From an uncultured Dorea sp. (GTDB taxonomy: Bacteria; Bacillota_A; Clostridia; Lachnospirales; Lachnospiraceae): 40,519 nt of DNA. Under the pieces are notes generated by a model. The model was not told the origin of the DNA. It did not search any database and saw only the letters and a list, made by a program, of their open reading frames with translations. Shown one piece after another: positions 8,465 through 17,536 of this stretch. The DNA lies in assembly GCA_910578865.1 (NCBI GenBank), contig CAJTRM010000026.1, positions 1-40,519 on the forward strand. Direction: 5' to 3'. The number at the start of each line of letters is the position of its first letter. The stretch's first letter is position 1. Position numbers and translations under genes: made by a program.

Positions 8465-10396
8465 CTACACATCCAGGTTCTTAACATATTTCGCATTTTC
8501 TTCAATAAATTCACGCCGCGGCTCAACTTTATCCCCCATCAGAGTAGTAAATGTAAGATCAAGCTCGCTGGCCGTCTCTTCATTCATAATGACTTTCAGA
8601 AGAATTCTGTGTTCCGGATCCATAGTCGTCTCCCAGAGCTGTTCTGCATCCATCTCTCCGAGTCCTTTATAACGCTGAATCTTATTATTGCCGTCACGTC
8701 CTACTTCCTGCAGGATATTATTTAACTCATCATCGTTGTAAGCATACCATACTTTTTTATTTTTCTCTAACTTATATAAAGGCGGTTGTGCAAGATATAC
8801 ATAACCTTCTTTAATCAGATCAGGCATAAATCGGTATAAAAATGTTAATAATAGGGTACTGATATGAGCTCCGTCCACATCGGCATCAGTCATAATGATA
8901 ATTTTATGGTAACGAAGCTTCGATATATCAAAATCTTCATGGATGCCTGTCCCAAATGCAGTTATCATTGCTTTGATCTCTGCATTTCCATAGATTTTAT
9001 CAAGTCTTGCCTTTTCTACATTCAGAATCTTTCCCCGCAAAGGAAGAATTGCCTGGGTAGCCCTGTCTCTCGCTGTCTTTGCTGAACCTCCCGCAGAATC
9101 TCCCTCTACAATGTATATTTCACATTTGGAAGGATCTTTGTCAGAACAATCGGCTAGCTTACCCGGAAGAGACATTCCCTCAAGAGCTGATTTTCTTCTC
9201 GTCAGATCTCTTGCTTTTCTGGCGGCTTCCCTTGCGCGCTGTGCCATCACCGACTTTTCAATTGTCATTTTCGCTACTGCCGGATTCTGTTCCAGATATA
9301 TTTCCAGCTGCTTGCTTACTACACTGTCAACAGCTCCTCTTGCTTCACTATTACCAAGCTTCTGCTTTGTCTGACCCTCAAACTGAGGATCCTCTATCTT
9401 TACACTGATGATCGCGGTAAGCCCTTCTCTTATATCCTCGCCTGACAGGTTCGGTTCACTTTCTTTTAACAATTTATTCTTTCTTGCATAATCATTAAAT
9501 GTTTTTGTAATAGCATTGCGGAATCCTACAATATGGGTTCCTCCTTCAGGAGTTGTAATATTATTTACAAACCCGTAAGTATTGTCACTGTAAGAATCAT
9601 TATGCTGCATAGCTACTTCTACGGCAACATTGTTCACGTTTCCTTCACAGTAAATAATATCTTCATAAAGGGATGTCTTGCTCCTGTTCAGATATTTTAC
9701 AAATTCTTTGATTCCGCCTTCATAATAAAATTCTTTTTCAACAGATTCTTCTTCTCTCTCATCACGGAGGACAATCTTAAGTCCCGCAGTAAGAAAAGCC
9801 ATCTCCCGAAAACGCTGCTTCAATGTACCATAATCAAAAACTGTCTCTTCAAAGATCGTATCATCGGGCAGAAACGTTACTTTTGTTCCCGTCCGATCTG
9901 CTTCACAATCCCCGACTGCCGTCAGCTTCTGAATCGTTTTTCCACGTTCATAGCGCTGCCTGTATACTTTACCTTCATGAAAAATCTCAACTTCAAGCCA
10001 GTTAGAAAGAGCATTAACGACAGACGCACCTACTCCGTGAAGGCCGCCGGATACTTTATATCCGCCGCCGCCGAATTTTCCGCCGGCATGCAGGACAGTA
10101 AATACAACTTCTACCGCCGGAAGTCCGGCCTTCTGATTGATCCCTATAGGTATTCCACGTCCGTTGTCAATAACTGTAATCGAATTATCTTTATTAATAC
10201 TTACAAATATTGTATCACAAAAGCCTGCCAGAGCTTCATCCACGGAATTGTCCACAATCTCATACACAAGATGGTGCAGTCCGCGGGACGATGTACTTCC
10301 TATATACATACCAGGACGTTTTCTTACAGCTTCCAACCCTTCCAATATCTGGATTTCATCTGCGCCATATTCGTGTTGTACCTTCTCTGTACTCAT
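8465..10396 (-). CDS. gyrB: DNA gyrase subunit B
   Basis: A 643-residue ATPase subunit of gyrase. The GHKL ATP-binding domain shows VDNSVDEALAG and IDNGRGIPIGI, then GLHGVGASVVNALS. The TOPRIM domain shows EGDSAGGSAK, PLRGKILNVEKA and the metal-binding DADVDGAHI. The C-terminus ends in the usual YKGLGEMDAEQLWETTMDP and a short tail. I chose the ATG at 10396 (MSTEKVQHEY), because TTAGGAGGAT precedes it and the upstream in-frame extension would run into recF without a ribosome site. It starts 11 bases after the recF stop. Confidence 0.98.
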   Translation of the reverse strand: MSTEKVQHEYGADEIQILEGLEAVRKRPGMYIGSTSSRGLHHLVYEIVDNSVDEALAGFCDTIFVSINKDNSITVIDNGRGIPIGINQKAGLPAVEVVFTVLHAGGKFGGGGYKVSGGLHGVGASVVNALSNWLEVEIFHEGKVYRQRYERGKTIQKLTAVGDCEADRTGTKVTFLPDDTIFEETVFDYGTLKQRFREMAFLTAGLKIVLRDEREEESVEKEFYYEGGIKEFVKYLNRSKTSLYEDIIYCEGNVNNVAVEVAMQHNDSYSDNTYGFVNNITTPEGGTHIVGFRNAITKTFNDYARKNKLLKESEPNLSGEDIREGLTAIISVKIEDPQFEGQTKQKLGNSEARGAVDSVVSKQLEIYLEQNPAVAKMTIEKSVMAQRAREAARKARDLTRRKSALEGMSLPGKLADCSDKDPSKCEIYIVEGDSAGGSAKTARDRATQAILPLRGKILNVEKARLDKIYGNAEIKAMITAFGTGIHEDFDISKLRYHKIIIMTDADVDGAHISTLLLTFLYRFMPDLIKEGYVYLAQPPLYKLEKNKKVWYAYNDDELNNILQEVGRDGNNKIQRYKGLGEMDAEQLWETTMDPEHRILLKVIMNEETASELDLTFTTLMGDKVEPRREFIEENAKYVKNLDV

Positions 10397-10406
10397 TCTG
10401 ATCCTC

Positions 10407-11492
10407 CTAATTTTCTTTTGCCACCTGTCCGTTTTCAACATAGAACACTTTATTTACAGAAAAACGATGATTTACAAACTCATCTACACCCGTACAGGTA
10501 ATCAATGTCTGTATATCATGTATACTATCTAATAAATAGTTTTGCCTGTGTTTATCAAGTTCAGACAAAACATCGTCAAGTAATAACACCGGAGTATCAT
10601 TAATTGACTGTTTTACAAGCTCAATCTCTGCCAGCTTCAAAGACAATGCCGCTGTGCGCTGCTGTCCCTGAGAGCCGTATTTTCTGATATCAATATTGCC
10701 CGCCATAAAGGCAATATCATCTCTATGAGGGCCTACAGATGTACTTTTTATTTTAAGGTCCTTTTGTTTATTCTTGTTCAGAGCCTGTTCAAGAGTCGAT
10801 TGTCCGTTGCTTGGTTCATAAATAATCTGTATTGTTTCTTTATTTCCTGTTAATTTTTTATGTATTCCAGAAATAATTTTGTTTATTTCTCTGATAAATG
10901 TTTTTCTTCTTTCTATTATTTTACTGCCATAAAGAATAAGCTGCATATCCCATATATCCAATGTCTGCAGTTTAGCTTCATCATATCCTATATCTTTTAA
11001 TAAATGGTTTCTCTGATTTACAATACGATTATAATTAGACAGGTTGCTCAGATATACTTTATCCAATTGAGACAATTCCAGATCTATAAATCTTCTTCTC
11101 TCCCCTGGACCGTTTTTGATAATATTCAGGTCTTCAGGAGAAAAGAAAACAATATTAATAATACCAAACAATTCACTGGCCTTTTTAATTGGAATCTTAT
11201 TGATAGCAATTCCCTTTGGACTGTTTTTTTTCAAATGCATATCAATTTGATATTTTATTCCGTTTTTTTCAACAACCGTTTCAATATGAGATTCATCTAT
11301 CCCAAATCTGATTAAATCTTTATCCTTTGTTCCCCTGTGGGATTTTGTTGTTCCGGAAACATAAACAGCTTCCAATATATTTGTCTTTCCCTGCGCATTG
11401 TCGCCATAAAATATATTTGTAGATTCATCAAAATTGACGGATAACAGATCATAATTTCTAAAATTCTTTAATTTTAAAGATTCAATCTTCAA
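10407..11492 (-). CDS. recF: DNA replication and repair protein RecF
   Basis: A 361-residue SMC-like ATPase that helps load RecA at gaps. Walker A is GDNAQGKTN near residues 31-39, the signature region is GSQGQQRTAALSLKLAE, and Walker B/D-loop is PVLLLDDVLSELD. Length and start (MKIESLKLKNFRNYD) are standard. The start overlaps the end of the S4-domain gene by 11 bases, and gyrB follows directly, so this is one continuous leftward operon. Confidence 0.98.
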   Translation of the reverse strand: MKIESLKLKNFRNYDLLSVNFDESTNIFYGDNAQGKTNILEAVYVSGTTKSHRGTKDKDLIRFGIDESHIETVVEKNGIKYQIDMHLKKNSPKGIAINKIPIKKASELFGIINIVFFSPEDLNIIKNGPGERRRFIDLELSQLDKVYLSNLSNYNRIVNQRNHLLKDIGYDEAKLQTLDIWDMQLILYGSKIIERRKTFIREINKIISGIHKKLTGNKETIQIIYEPSNGQSTLEQALNKNKQKDLKIKSTSVGPHRDDIAFMAGNIDIRKYGSQGQQRTAALSLKLAEIELVKQSINDTPVLLLDDVLSELDKHRQNYLLDSIHDIQTLITCTGVDEFVNHRFSVNKVFYVENGQVAKEN

Positions 11493-11691
11493 TTTTTATC
11501 TCTTCTCCGTTAAATGCTACAATATCACCGGCATATAATTTTCTTCCGCGCCTGATATCAACTTCTCCGTTTACTGACACTTGTCCTTCTGTTATGACTT
11601 CTTTAGCCTCTACTCCGGATTCTACCAGACCTGCTGCTTTCAAAGCCTGGCCCAGTTTAATATAATCTTCTCTTAATTTTATGGTTTCCAT
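11482..11691 (-). CDS. yaaA: S4-domain RNA-binding protein YaaA
   Basis: A 69-residue protein consisting of one S4 RNA-binding domain. The typical segments are IKLGQALKAAGLVESGVEAKEVI, then QVSVNGEVDIRRGRKLYAGDIV. It sits in the conserved place between dnaN and recF in Firmicutes. A role in ribosome assembly has been proposed for the family, but the exact target is not visible here. It overlaps recF by 11 bases and follows dnaN by 13 bases. Confidence 0.93.
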   Translation of the reverse strand: METIKLREDYIKLGQALKAAGLVESGVEAKEVITEGQVSVNGEVDIRRGRKLYAGDIVAFNGEEIKIED

Positions 11692-11704
11692 CTGTTTTCC
11701 CCTT

Positions 11705-12814
11705 TTAAACTACAGCATTAAAATTTACCGGTAGTATCAGGTAAATATAACTCTCATTTTCATCCTTTATAAAACACGGTGCCTTCGCATTCATAAGAAA
11801 TAAACTGATTTCTTCGTCATCAATGACACGGAGAGCGTCGATCAAAAATTTGGGATTAAATCCGATCAGAAGATCTTTTCCCTCTTTATTGATCATGATT
11901 TCTTCATCCATGGAACCAATCTGAGATTTGATCTTAAGCTCCATCATTTCATCACCTATATTGATGATAATTGGTTTTTTGTCTCCTTCTTTCACAAGAA
12001 GTGTAGCCCTATCTATACAGTTTAACAATTCTTTTTTATTGATTTTAACCTTTGTATCATAATCGCTGGACAGCATCTGGTCAATTTTAAAATAATCTCC
12101 TTCAATTAACCTTGATACAACGATCGTATTGTCAAATTCAAATACAATATGATTATTTGTATATGATATACAGACAATACTTTCGATTTCTCCTGATAAT
12201 ATTTTACTGATCTCCATTAATGTTTTTCCGGGAACTACCAGTTTTTTATCACTTACATCATTTTTAAGTTCAATTTTACGGATTGAAATACGATGTCCGT
12301 CAAGAGACACTACTCTTAAAATATTATTTTTTATTTCAAATAACTCTCCAGTCATCAGTTTATTACTTTCACTGTCAGCAATAGAAAAAATAGTCTGCCT
12401 GATAACTTCTTTCAAAGTAAACTGAGAAATTTCAATAGAATCATCTTTTTCAATGACCGGAAGGTAAGAAAATTCATCTCCTGGCTTGCCGGAAATATTA
12501 AATTTTGCTTTTTCACATGTTATTATTGTCTGTAGATTTTCATCGGTTTCAATTACAACATCATTATCCGGAAGTTTTCTCACAATTTCAGAAAATATTT
12601 TTGCATCAATGGCAATCATACCTCTTTCAATAATTTCACCTTCGATATCTGTCTGGATTCCGAGTTCCATATCATTTGCAGTCAATCTGATAATGTCTGT
12701 TGTAGCATCTACTAAGATACATTCAAGGATAGGCATTGTAGTTTTAGATGGAACTGCTTTTGATACAATGCTAACTCCTTTTACGAGATTATTTTTTTTA
12801 CAGATGATTTTCAT
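11705..12814 (-). CDS. dnaN: DNA polymerase III beta subunit (sliding clamp)
   Basis: A 369-residue protein with the three-fold repeated clamp domain. Its start is MKIICKKNNLVKGVSIVSKAV, the middle has the conserved LVVPGKTLMEISKIL, and it ends in the usual ILPVNF-type peptide (YLILPVNFNAVV). The dimeric ring encircles DNA and tethers the polymerase and many repair proteins. AAAGGAG precedes the ATG. It is first after the dnaA-dnaN gap and runs into yaaA-recF-gyrB-gyrA. Confidence 0.98.
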   Translation of the reverse strand: MKIICKKNNLVKGVSIVSKAVPSKTTMPILECILVDATTDIIRLTANDMELGIQTDIEGEIIERGMIAIDAKIFSEIVRKLPDNDVVIETDENLQTIITCEKAKFNISGKPGDEFSYLPVIEKDDSIEISQFTLKEVIRQTIFSIADSESNKLMTGELFEIKNNILRVVSLDGHRISIRKIELKNDVSDKKLVVPGKTLMEISKILSGEIESIVCISYTNNHIVFEFDNTIVVSRLIEGDYFKIDQMLSSDYDTKVKINKKELLNCIDRATLLVKEGDKKPIIINIGDEMMELKIKSQIGSMDEEIMINKEGKDLLIGFNPKFLIDALRVIDDEEISLFLMNAKAPCFIKDENESYIYLILPVNFNAVV

Positions 12815-13095
12815 TGTGTATAACTCCTTTCGCAGCTCGTCTATATATAATAGATATAAATAAATTACGTATTCTTCTTCTTAGGGGTGTGGAAAAAAGG
12901 GAAAACCACTTTGGTCCCTCTGATCATCAGTGTTTTGTGTATTGATAAAGGTGTGGAACAAGTTTTATTTTTAGGTGGAGTGCATTTGGAAAACTTTTGT
13001 TTATTTTATCTTCTGCGATTTGATTTTATTGTTATAAAATTCTTATCCACATAATTTTATGTAATTATGACAGAGTTGTCCACATTTTATTAACA
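12815..13095. other. dnaA-dnaN intergenic part of oriC
   Basis: An AT-rich 281-base gap holding DnaA boxes. TTATCCACA at 13043-13051 is perfect. TTGTCCACA at 13076-13084 and TGTGGAAAA at 12888-12896 (reverse orientation) differ at one base. TGTGGAACA at 12952-12960 differs at two. The stretch between 12960 and 13060 is very AT-rich and is the likely unwinding element, though this is inferred from composition and by analogy with Firmicute origins. Confidence 0.75.
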
Positions 13096-14490
13096 TTACA
13101 CCGGATTAATTTTTTTCTTTATGATATTGATGGTGTTGGCGAGTGTTTCATCCGTCTTTATTTCATCCTCAATTTTTTCAATTCCATATTTGACAGTAGA
13201 ATGATCTTTTCCTCCAAGAAGGATGCCGATAGCCTTTAATGAATATTCTTTTTCTGATAATGTACGGATCAGGTACATTGCTACCTGTCTTGGGTTTGCA
13301 ATGTCTGCGCTCCTCTTGTTGCTTTTCAGATCTGCAATTGTTATATTGTAATGCTCTGCAACAATATCGAGAATCAGTTCAGGAGTTACCTTTCTTGCAT
13401 TATTAGATGAGATGAGATCTTTTAATGCCTCTGCGGCAAGAGATATATCAATCTCTCCTTCGTTATTATTTAATTTATAAAGTGCAATTAATTTATTCAG
13501 TGAACTTTCAAGCTCTCGGATGTTTGTCTTTATATTAGAAGCAATATATGTTAACACATCATCGGGTATATTGTATTTCTGAAGATTGTCCAATTCAATC
13601 TTTTTCTGGAGAATTGCCATTCTTGTCTCATAGTCAGGAGAAGAAATATCGGCAATTAATCCCCATTCAAACCGCGTACGTAAACGTGCTTCCAGAGTCT
13701 CAATATCTTTTGGAGGCTTATCACTGGAAATAATGATCTGTTTTCCCGCGGTATGGAGGTGATTAAACGTGTGAAAAAATTCCTCCTGTGTGCTTTCTTT
13801 TCCTATTATAAACTGAATATCATCAATCAAAAGCACATCGTTATTTCTATATTTATCTCTGAATCTTGACATGGAAGATTCATTACCTGATAATTTACCG
13901 TTTTTTAATGATTCGATCAGTTCGTTTGTAAATGCTTCACTTGTTACGTACAGAACTTTCTTTTTAGGATTGTTTGTTAACGTAAAATGTGCAATTGAAT
14001 GCATTAAATGTGTTTTACCGAGTCCGACTCCTCCATACAGAAATAAAGGATTATATGCCATTCCCGGAGATTCTGCAACTGCAAGTGATGCAGCATGTGC
14101 AAATTTGTTATTTCCGCCGACTACAAAAGTATCAAAAGTATATTTGGGGTTCAGTCCGGCTTTTTCGACGGCGGATCTGCTCCTTTTCTTTTGATTGGTC
14201 TCAATAGCTATATTCTGTATTTCGTTTAGTTTTTCATCGTCTTCAGATACAAATATGACGTCAAATTCTTTTTCTGTTATATCTGCAATACATACTTTTA
14301 AAGGAAGAAGATATTTCTTCTCTATGTATTCAACGCTTGCATTCATATTTACCAGTATAATTACAGTATTGTTAATAACCTCATATACTTTCAGAGGCTG
14401 TATCCAGGTTGTAAACGATACGTTGGACAGTTCGTGTTCTATTCTGAGATGTTCGATAATCTCAGGCCATTTCTCCTCTACAATGTTCAT
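13096..14490 (-). CDS. dnaA: Chromosomal replication initiator protein DnaA
   Basis: A 464-residue AAA+ initiator. Domain I occupies about residues 1-75, followed by a short linker. The AAA+ core begins at NPKYTFDTFVVG with Walker A FLYGGVGLGKTHL and Walker B VLLIDDIQF. Domain IV carries the DnaA-box recognition helix-turn-helix ending in GGKDHSTVKYGIEKI. AGGAG precedes the ATG. DnaA binds the boxes on both sides of its own gene, so it is probably autoregulated. Confidence 0.99.
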   Translation of the reverse strand: MNIVEEKWPEIIEHLRIEHELSNVSFTTWIQPLKVYEVINNTVIILVNMNASVEYIEKKYLLPLKVCIADITEKEFDVIFVSEDDEKLNEIQNIAIETNQKKRSRSAVEKAGLNPKYTFDTFVVGGNNKFAHAASLAVAESPGMAYNPLFLYGGVGLGKTHLMHSIAHFTLTNNPKKKVLYVTSEAFTNELIESLKNGKLSGNESSMSRFRDKYRNNDVLLIDDIQFIIGKESTQEEFFHTFNHLHTAGKQIIISSDKPPKDIETLEARLRTRFEWGLIADISSPDYETRMAILQKKIELDNLQKYNIPDDVLTYIASNIKTNIRELESSLNKLIALYKLNNNEGEIDISLAAEALKDLISSNNARKVTPELILDIVAEHYNITIADLKSNKRSADIANPRQVAMYLIRTLSEKEYSLKAIGILLGGKDHSTVKYGIEKIEDEIKTDETLANTINIIKKKINPV

Positions 14491-14526
14491 TACAATAAAC
14501 TCCTAATCTTCCATATACTCCTTTCT

Positions 14527-14555
14527 ATTTTACATCAAATTATAGATTTAAGCAA
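14527..14555 (-). promoter_or_regulatory. dnaA: Candidate dnaA promoter
   Basis: On the minus strand TTGCTT (14550-14555) and TAAAAT (14527-14532) are 17 bases apart, about 37 bases upstream of the dnaA start. A near-consensus DnaA box lies just upstream at 14567-14575, which would allow DnaA to repress or modulate its own promoter. Confidence 0.55.
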
Positions 14556-14566
14556 TCTATAATCAT

Positions 14567-14685
14567 TGTGGAAAACTTTATAACAACTGTAAAAAGGCTG
14601 TTTTTACAAATTTTTGTGTTAAAATATTTTTGTATTCACAGTTTATCCACCTATTTTTTGAATTTCATCCACATTTTGTGGATAA
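14567..14685. other. rpmH-dnaA intergenic DnaA-box cluster (second part of oriC)
   Basis: Four DnaA boxes lie within about 120 bases: TGTGGAAAA at 14567-14575 (one mismatch), TTATCCACC at 14643-14651 (one mismatch), TCATCCACA at 14665-14673 (one mismatch) and TGTGGATAA at 14677-14685 (perfect, reverse orientation). Gene direction switches from leftward to rightward here. The boxes sit between the dnaA promoter and the rpmH promoter. Confidence 0.8.
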
Positions 14686-14714
14686 GTTTTTATTGACAAA
14701 ATACCAGGTTTTGC

Positions 14715-14743
14715 TTGACGGACAGGCAATTTTTGCATATAAT
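14715..14743 (+). promoter_or_regulatory. rpmH: rpmH operon promoter
   Basis: TTGACG at 14715-14720 and TATAAT at 14738-14743 are spaced by 17 bases. Transcription should start near 14750, giving a leader of about 60 bases to rpmH. This is a strong-looking promoter, 30 bases from the perfect DnaA box. Confidence 0.75.
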
Positions 14744-14809
14744 CAAAAATGATGTCTTTTAGATTTAATAAGGGTATATCCCTTGAAAAATATAAGGAGG
14801 TGGATATCA

Positions 14810-14944
14810 ATGAAGATGACATTCCAGCCAAAAAAGAGACAAAGATCTAAAGTTCATGGTTTCAGAGCAAGAATGAAGACTAAAGGTGGAAGAAAAGTCC
14901 TTGCATGCAGAAGGGCGAAAGGAAGAAAGATATTATCAGCCTAG
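14810..14944 (+). CDS. rpmH: 50S ribosomal protein L34
   Basis: A 44-residue, very basic protein matching L34 along its whole length: it starts MKMTFQPKKRQRSKVHGF, continues RARMKTKGGRKVLACRRAKG and ends in RKILSA. AAGGAGGTGG lies just upstream of the ATG. It is the first gene of the rightward block beside oriC, the usual place for rpmH. A hairpin with a T-rich tail overlaps its stop codon and may reduce read-through into rnpA. Confidence 0.98.
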   Translation: MKMTFQPKKRQRSKVHGFRARMKTKGGRKVLACRRAKGRKILSA

Positions 14945-14967
14945 GCCGCATATATGTGGCCTTTTCT
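14944..14967 (+). terminator. Hairpin/attenuator between rpmH and rnpA
   Basis: GGCCGCA at 14944-14950 pairs with TGTGGCC at 14955-14961 (one G-T pair) around the loop TATA, followed by TTTTCTTCT. It would let L34 be made in large excess over RnpA from one promoter. This is inferred from structure and position. Confidence 0.6.
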
Positions 14968-14993
14968 TCTCTGAAAATTAGGAGAATGGAACA

Positions 14994-15335
14994 ATGAATT
15001 ATTCCGAGTCACTGAAAAAAAACAGAGATTTTCAGATTGTGTATAGAGAAGGAAAATCATACGCCAATAAGTATCTGGTTATGTATGTAAAGGAAAATCT
15101 TTCACCGCAGAACAGGCTGGGAATTTCTGTAAGTAAAAAAGTAGGAAACAGTATTGTACGTCACAGACTGACAAGACTGATAAGAGAAAGCTATCGACTA
15201 CAAGAAGATGCATTCAAGCGTGGATTAGATATAGTAATTATTGCAAGAACCGGCGCAAAAGGAAAAAATTACCATAAAATAGAGAGTGCGCTTTTACACC
15301 TTGGAAATCTTCATCAAATAATAAATATGAGGTGA
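14994..15335 (+). CDS. rnpA: Ribonuclease P protein component
   Basis: A 113-residue basic protein that binds the RNase P RNA and helps mature tRNA 5' ends. It has the family's start SLKKNRDFQIVYREGKSYANKY, the RNA-binding helix SVSKKVGNSIVRHRLTRLIRE, and the later IVIIARTGAK segment. It ends two bases before the SD of yidD. Length and position after rpmH are standard. Confidence 0.97.
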   Translation: MNYSESLKKNRDFQIVYREGKSYANKYLVMYVKENLSPQNRLGISVSKKVGNSIVRHRLTRLIRESYRLQEDAFKRGLDIVIIARTGAKGKNYHKIESALLHLGNLHQIINMR

Positions 15336-15341
15336 TGTATT

Positions 15342-15554
15342 GTGAAAAGGATCCTGTTAAGTTTTATCAGATTCTATCGGAAATATATATCAAGCCTCAA
15401 AGGATCACCGACCTGTAAATTTTATCCCACATGTTCACAGTATGCTGCGGAGGCAATTGAAAAATACGGGTCATTGAAGGGAGGAATTATGGCTTTGTGG
15501 AGGATTTTGCGCTGTAATCCCTTTTCAAAAGGTGGATATGATCCTGTTCCATAA
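15342..15554 (+). CDS. yidD: Membrane protein insertion efficiency factor YidD
   Basis: A 70-residue protein with an N-terminal amphipathic helix (KRILLSFIRFYRKYISSL) and the conserved cysteine-rich stretch PTCKFYPTCSQYAAEAIEKYG, followed by LRCNPFSKGGYDPVP, the family ending. It uses a GTG start, with GAGGTGATG upstream. By family it sits at the inner face of the membrane and helps YidC-dependent insertion. It lies between rnpA and yidC, the usual order. Confidence 0.96.
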   Translation: MKRILLSFIRFYRKYISSLKGSPTCKFYPTCSQYAAEAIEKYGSLKGGIMALWRILRCNPFSKGGYDPVP

Positions 15555-15583
15555 TTAACGTGATTATAACGGAGGAAAAGCGA

Positions 15584-16642
15584 ATGGTTGTAAGTTTACT
15601 GAGTGCGGCAAACTGGCCTATTGTCGGACAGATCTGCTGGTTGTTAGGTAAAGTGATGAATTTTATCTATACAATATTAGATAATTTGTTGACGACGGAC
15701 AATGGGCTTGTTGGTTTATCAATTATCATTTATACGATTCTTGTATATATGTGTATGCTTCCAATGACAATTAATCAACAGAAGTCTTCAAAAATGATGG
15801 CTGTCATTAATCCGGAAGTTCAGGCGATTCAGAAGAAATACAGAAATAAAAAAGATCAGGCTTCTATGATGAAGCAGCAGGAGGAAATTCAGCAGGTATA
15901 CGATAAATATGGTACGTCTATGATGGGAGGATGTCTCCCTATGTTGATTCAGATGCCGTTCCTGTTTGCACTGTATCCGGTTATTTATAATATAGAAGCG
16001 TATGTTCCTGCGATCAAGAATGCACCGGATGCTGTAAACAGATTTATCACAATTCCGGATCTGACGGTAACGCCTATACAAATGATTAAAAACAGCGGTT
16101 CCTTTGGAATGCCTTCTGCAGTGATCATAATTACAGCTATTTTGATTCCGGTTATTTCAGGAGCAACACAGTTTTTGAGTATTAAATTATCTCAGTCAAT
16201 TTCTGAAAACAGTATGGACAAGAATAATCCGATGGCCAGTACAATGAAGTCTATGAATATATCAATGCCGCTTCTGTCAGTATTTATGGTATTTTCTTTT
16301 CCGACAGGTATTGGTGTTTACTGGGTAATAAGTGCGGTTGTCCGCTGTATTCAGCAGGTTTTCATTAATAAACATCTTTCTAAGATGTCTGTAGAGGATC
16401 TGATTGAAAAAAATAAAGAAAAAGCAGAAAAGAAACGTAAAAAACGTGGTGAGAAAGCTGAAAGAATTAATGCTATGGCGCAGACAAATACAAGGAGTAT
16501 TAAAGATTCTGCTAATCGCCAGGCTTCCGGTATGAGTGAGAAAGAGAAGGAAGCTAAGATTGAAAAGGCAAGGAAAAATGCAAAAGAAGGAAGTCTTGCC
16601 GCCAAAGCAAATATGGTAAAGAAATTTAATGAAAATAATTAG
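15584..16642 (+). CDS. yidC: Membrane protein insertase YidC/OxaA
   Basis: A 352-residue polytopic insertase. Hydrophobic segments lie near residues 8-25, 30-55, 105-125 (GCLPMLIQMPFLFALYPVIY), 165-190 and 215-240. The last ~90 residues form a very basic tail (KNKEKAEKKRKKRGEKAERI and on), which is typical of Firmicute YidC and may contact ribosomes. The ATG at 15584 is preferred over an in-frame GTG at 15560 because GGAGGAAA at 15571-15578 has the correct spacing. YidC inserts membrane proteins with or without SecYEG. Confidence 0.96.
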   Translation: MVVSLLSAANWPIVGQICWLLGKVMNFIYTILDNLLTTDNGLVGLSIIIYTILVYMCMLPMTINQQKSSKMMAVINPEVQAIQKKYRNKKDQASMMKQQEEIQQVYDKYGTSMMGGCLPMLIQMPFLFALYPVIYNIEAYVPAIKNAPDAVNRFITIPDLTVTPIQMIKNSGSFGMPSAVIIITAILIPVISGATQFLSIKLSQSISENSMDKNNPMASTMKSMNISMPLLSVFMVFSFPTGIGVYWVISAVVRCIQQVFINKHLSKMSVEDLIEKNKEKAEKKRKKRGEKAERINAMAQTNTRSIKDSANRQASGMSEKEKEAKIEKARKNAKEGSLAAKANMVKKFNENN

Positions 16643-16654
16643 GGAGGCGCTATT

Positions 16655-17497
16655 ATGGAATATATTACCGTATCAGCTAAAACATTGGATGATGCAATTA
16701 CAGAAGCGTTGATTCAATTGGGTGTAACCAGTGATCGTTTAGATTATGAAGTAATTGAAAAAGGAAGTGCCGGATTTTTAGGTATCGGTATGAAGCAGGC
16801 CGTTATTAAAGCAAGAAGGAAAAAGGAAGAAAAACCGGCAGAAGAGCAAATAGAAGAGATTAAAGAAATTAAGGAAACTAAAGAAATAAAAAAAGAAAAG
16901 CCGGTGGAAAAGAAGAAAGTATCAGATAGAAAAAGAGAAGACCGGCCTGTTCATAGAAAAGAAGAAAAAGAACGAATAGTAAAAGAACATAAAGAACCTG
17001 TATTAAAGGAACAGGATTTTGAACTTGCAGCTGTAGAAGATAATACAATTAAGGCATGTGAAAAATTTGTACATGATGTATTAGAAGCTATGGATATGAA
17101 GGATGTTAAGGTTACATCAAAAATTGATGAAGAGGGTGCTCTCAGTATTGACATGGAAGGAAGTAATATGGGAATACTGATCGGCAAGCGCGGACAAACT
17201 CTTGATTCTCTTCAGTATCTGACAAACAGAGTTGCAAATAAGATGCAGGACGGATATGTAAGAGTAAAGCTTGATACAGAGGACTATAGAAGGAGAAGAA
17301 AACAGACTCTTGAAAATCTTGCCAAAAATATTGCAAGTAAAGTAAAGAGAACCAGAAGATCTGTTTCTCTTGAGCCTATGAATCCATATGAGAGAAGGAT
17401 TATTCATTCAGCTCTTCAGTCTGATTCGTCTGTCTCTACACATAGCGAAGGCCAGGAGCCTTACAGGAGAGTTGTTGTGACATTGGTACGCAGATAA
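16655..17497 (+). CDS. jag: RNA-binding protein Jag/KhpB
   Basis: A 280-residue protein in three parts. A Jag-N domain occupies residues 1-50 (EYITVSAKTLDDAITEALIQ). A long Glu/Lys-rich linker at about 52-125 is full of EIKEIKE-type repeats. A KH domain follows (GILIGKRGQTLDSLQYL), then an R3H domain (NPYERRIIHSALQS with SEGQEPYRRVVV). It is an RNA-binding protein linked by family to cell-wall and division control, usually with KhpA. It lies 12 bases after yidC. The linker sequence is low-complexity and probably variable between strains. Confidence 0.95.
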   Translation: MEYITVSAKTLDDAITEALIQLGVTSDRLDYEVIEKGSAGFLGIGMKQAVIKARRKKEEKPAEEQIEEIKEIKETKEIKKEKPVEKKKVSDRKREDRPVHRKEEKERIVKEHKEPVLKEQDFELAAVEDNTIKACEKFVHDVLEAMDMKDVKVTSKIDEEGALSIDMEGSNMGILIGKRGQTLDSLQYLTNRVANKMQDGYVRVKLDTEDYRRRRKQTLENLAKNIASKVKRTRRSVSLEPMNPYERRIIHSALQSDSSVSTHSEGQEPYRRVVVTLVRR

Positions 17498-17536
17498 TAT
17501 CAATACATTTTTATAATTATTGCATGAATTACTAAG

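Noticed and set aside
9533..10532. Long open frames on the plus strand opposite gyrB and recF
   Set aside because: They are antisense shadows of well-conserved genes and have no ribosome sites or recognisable domains.
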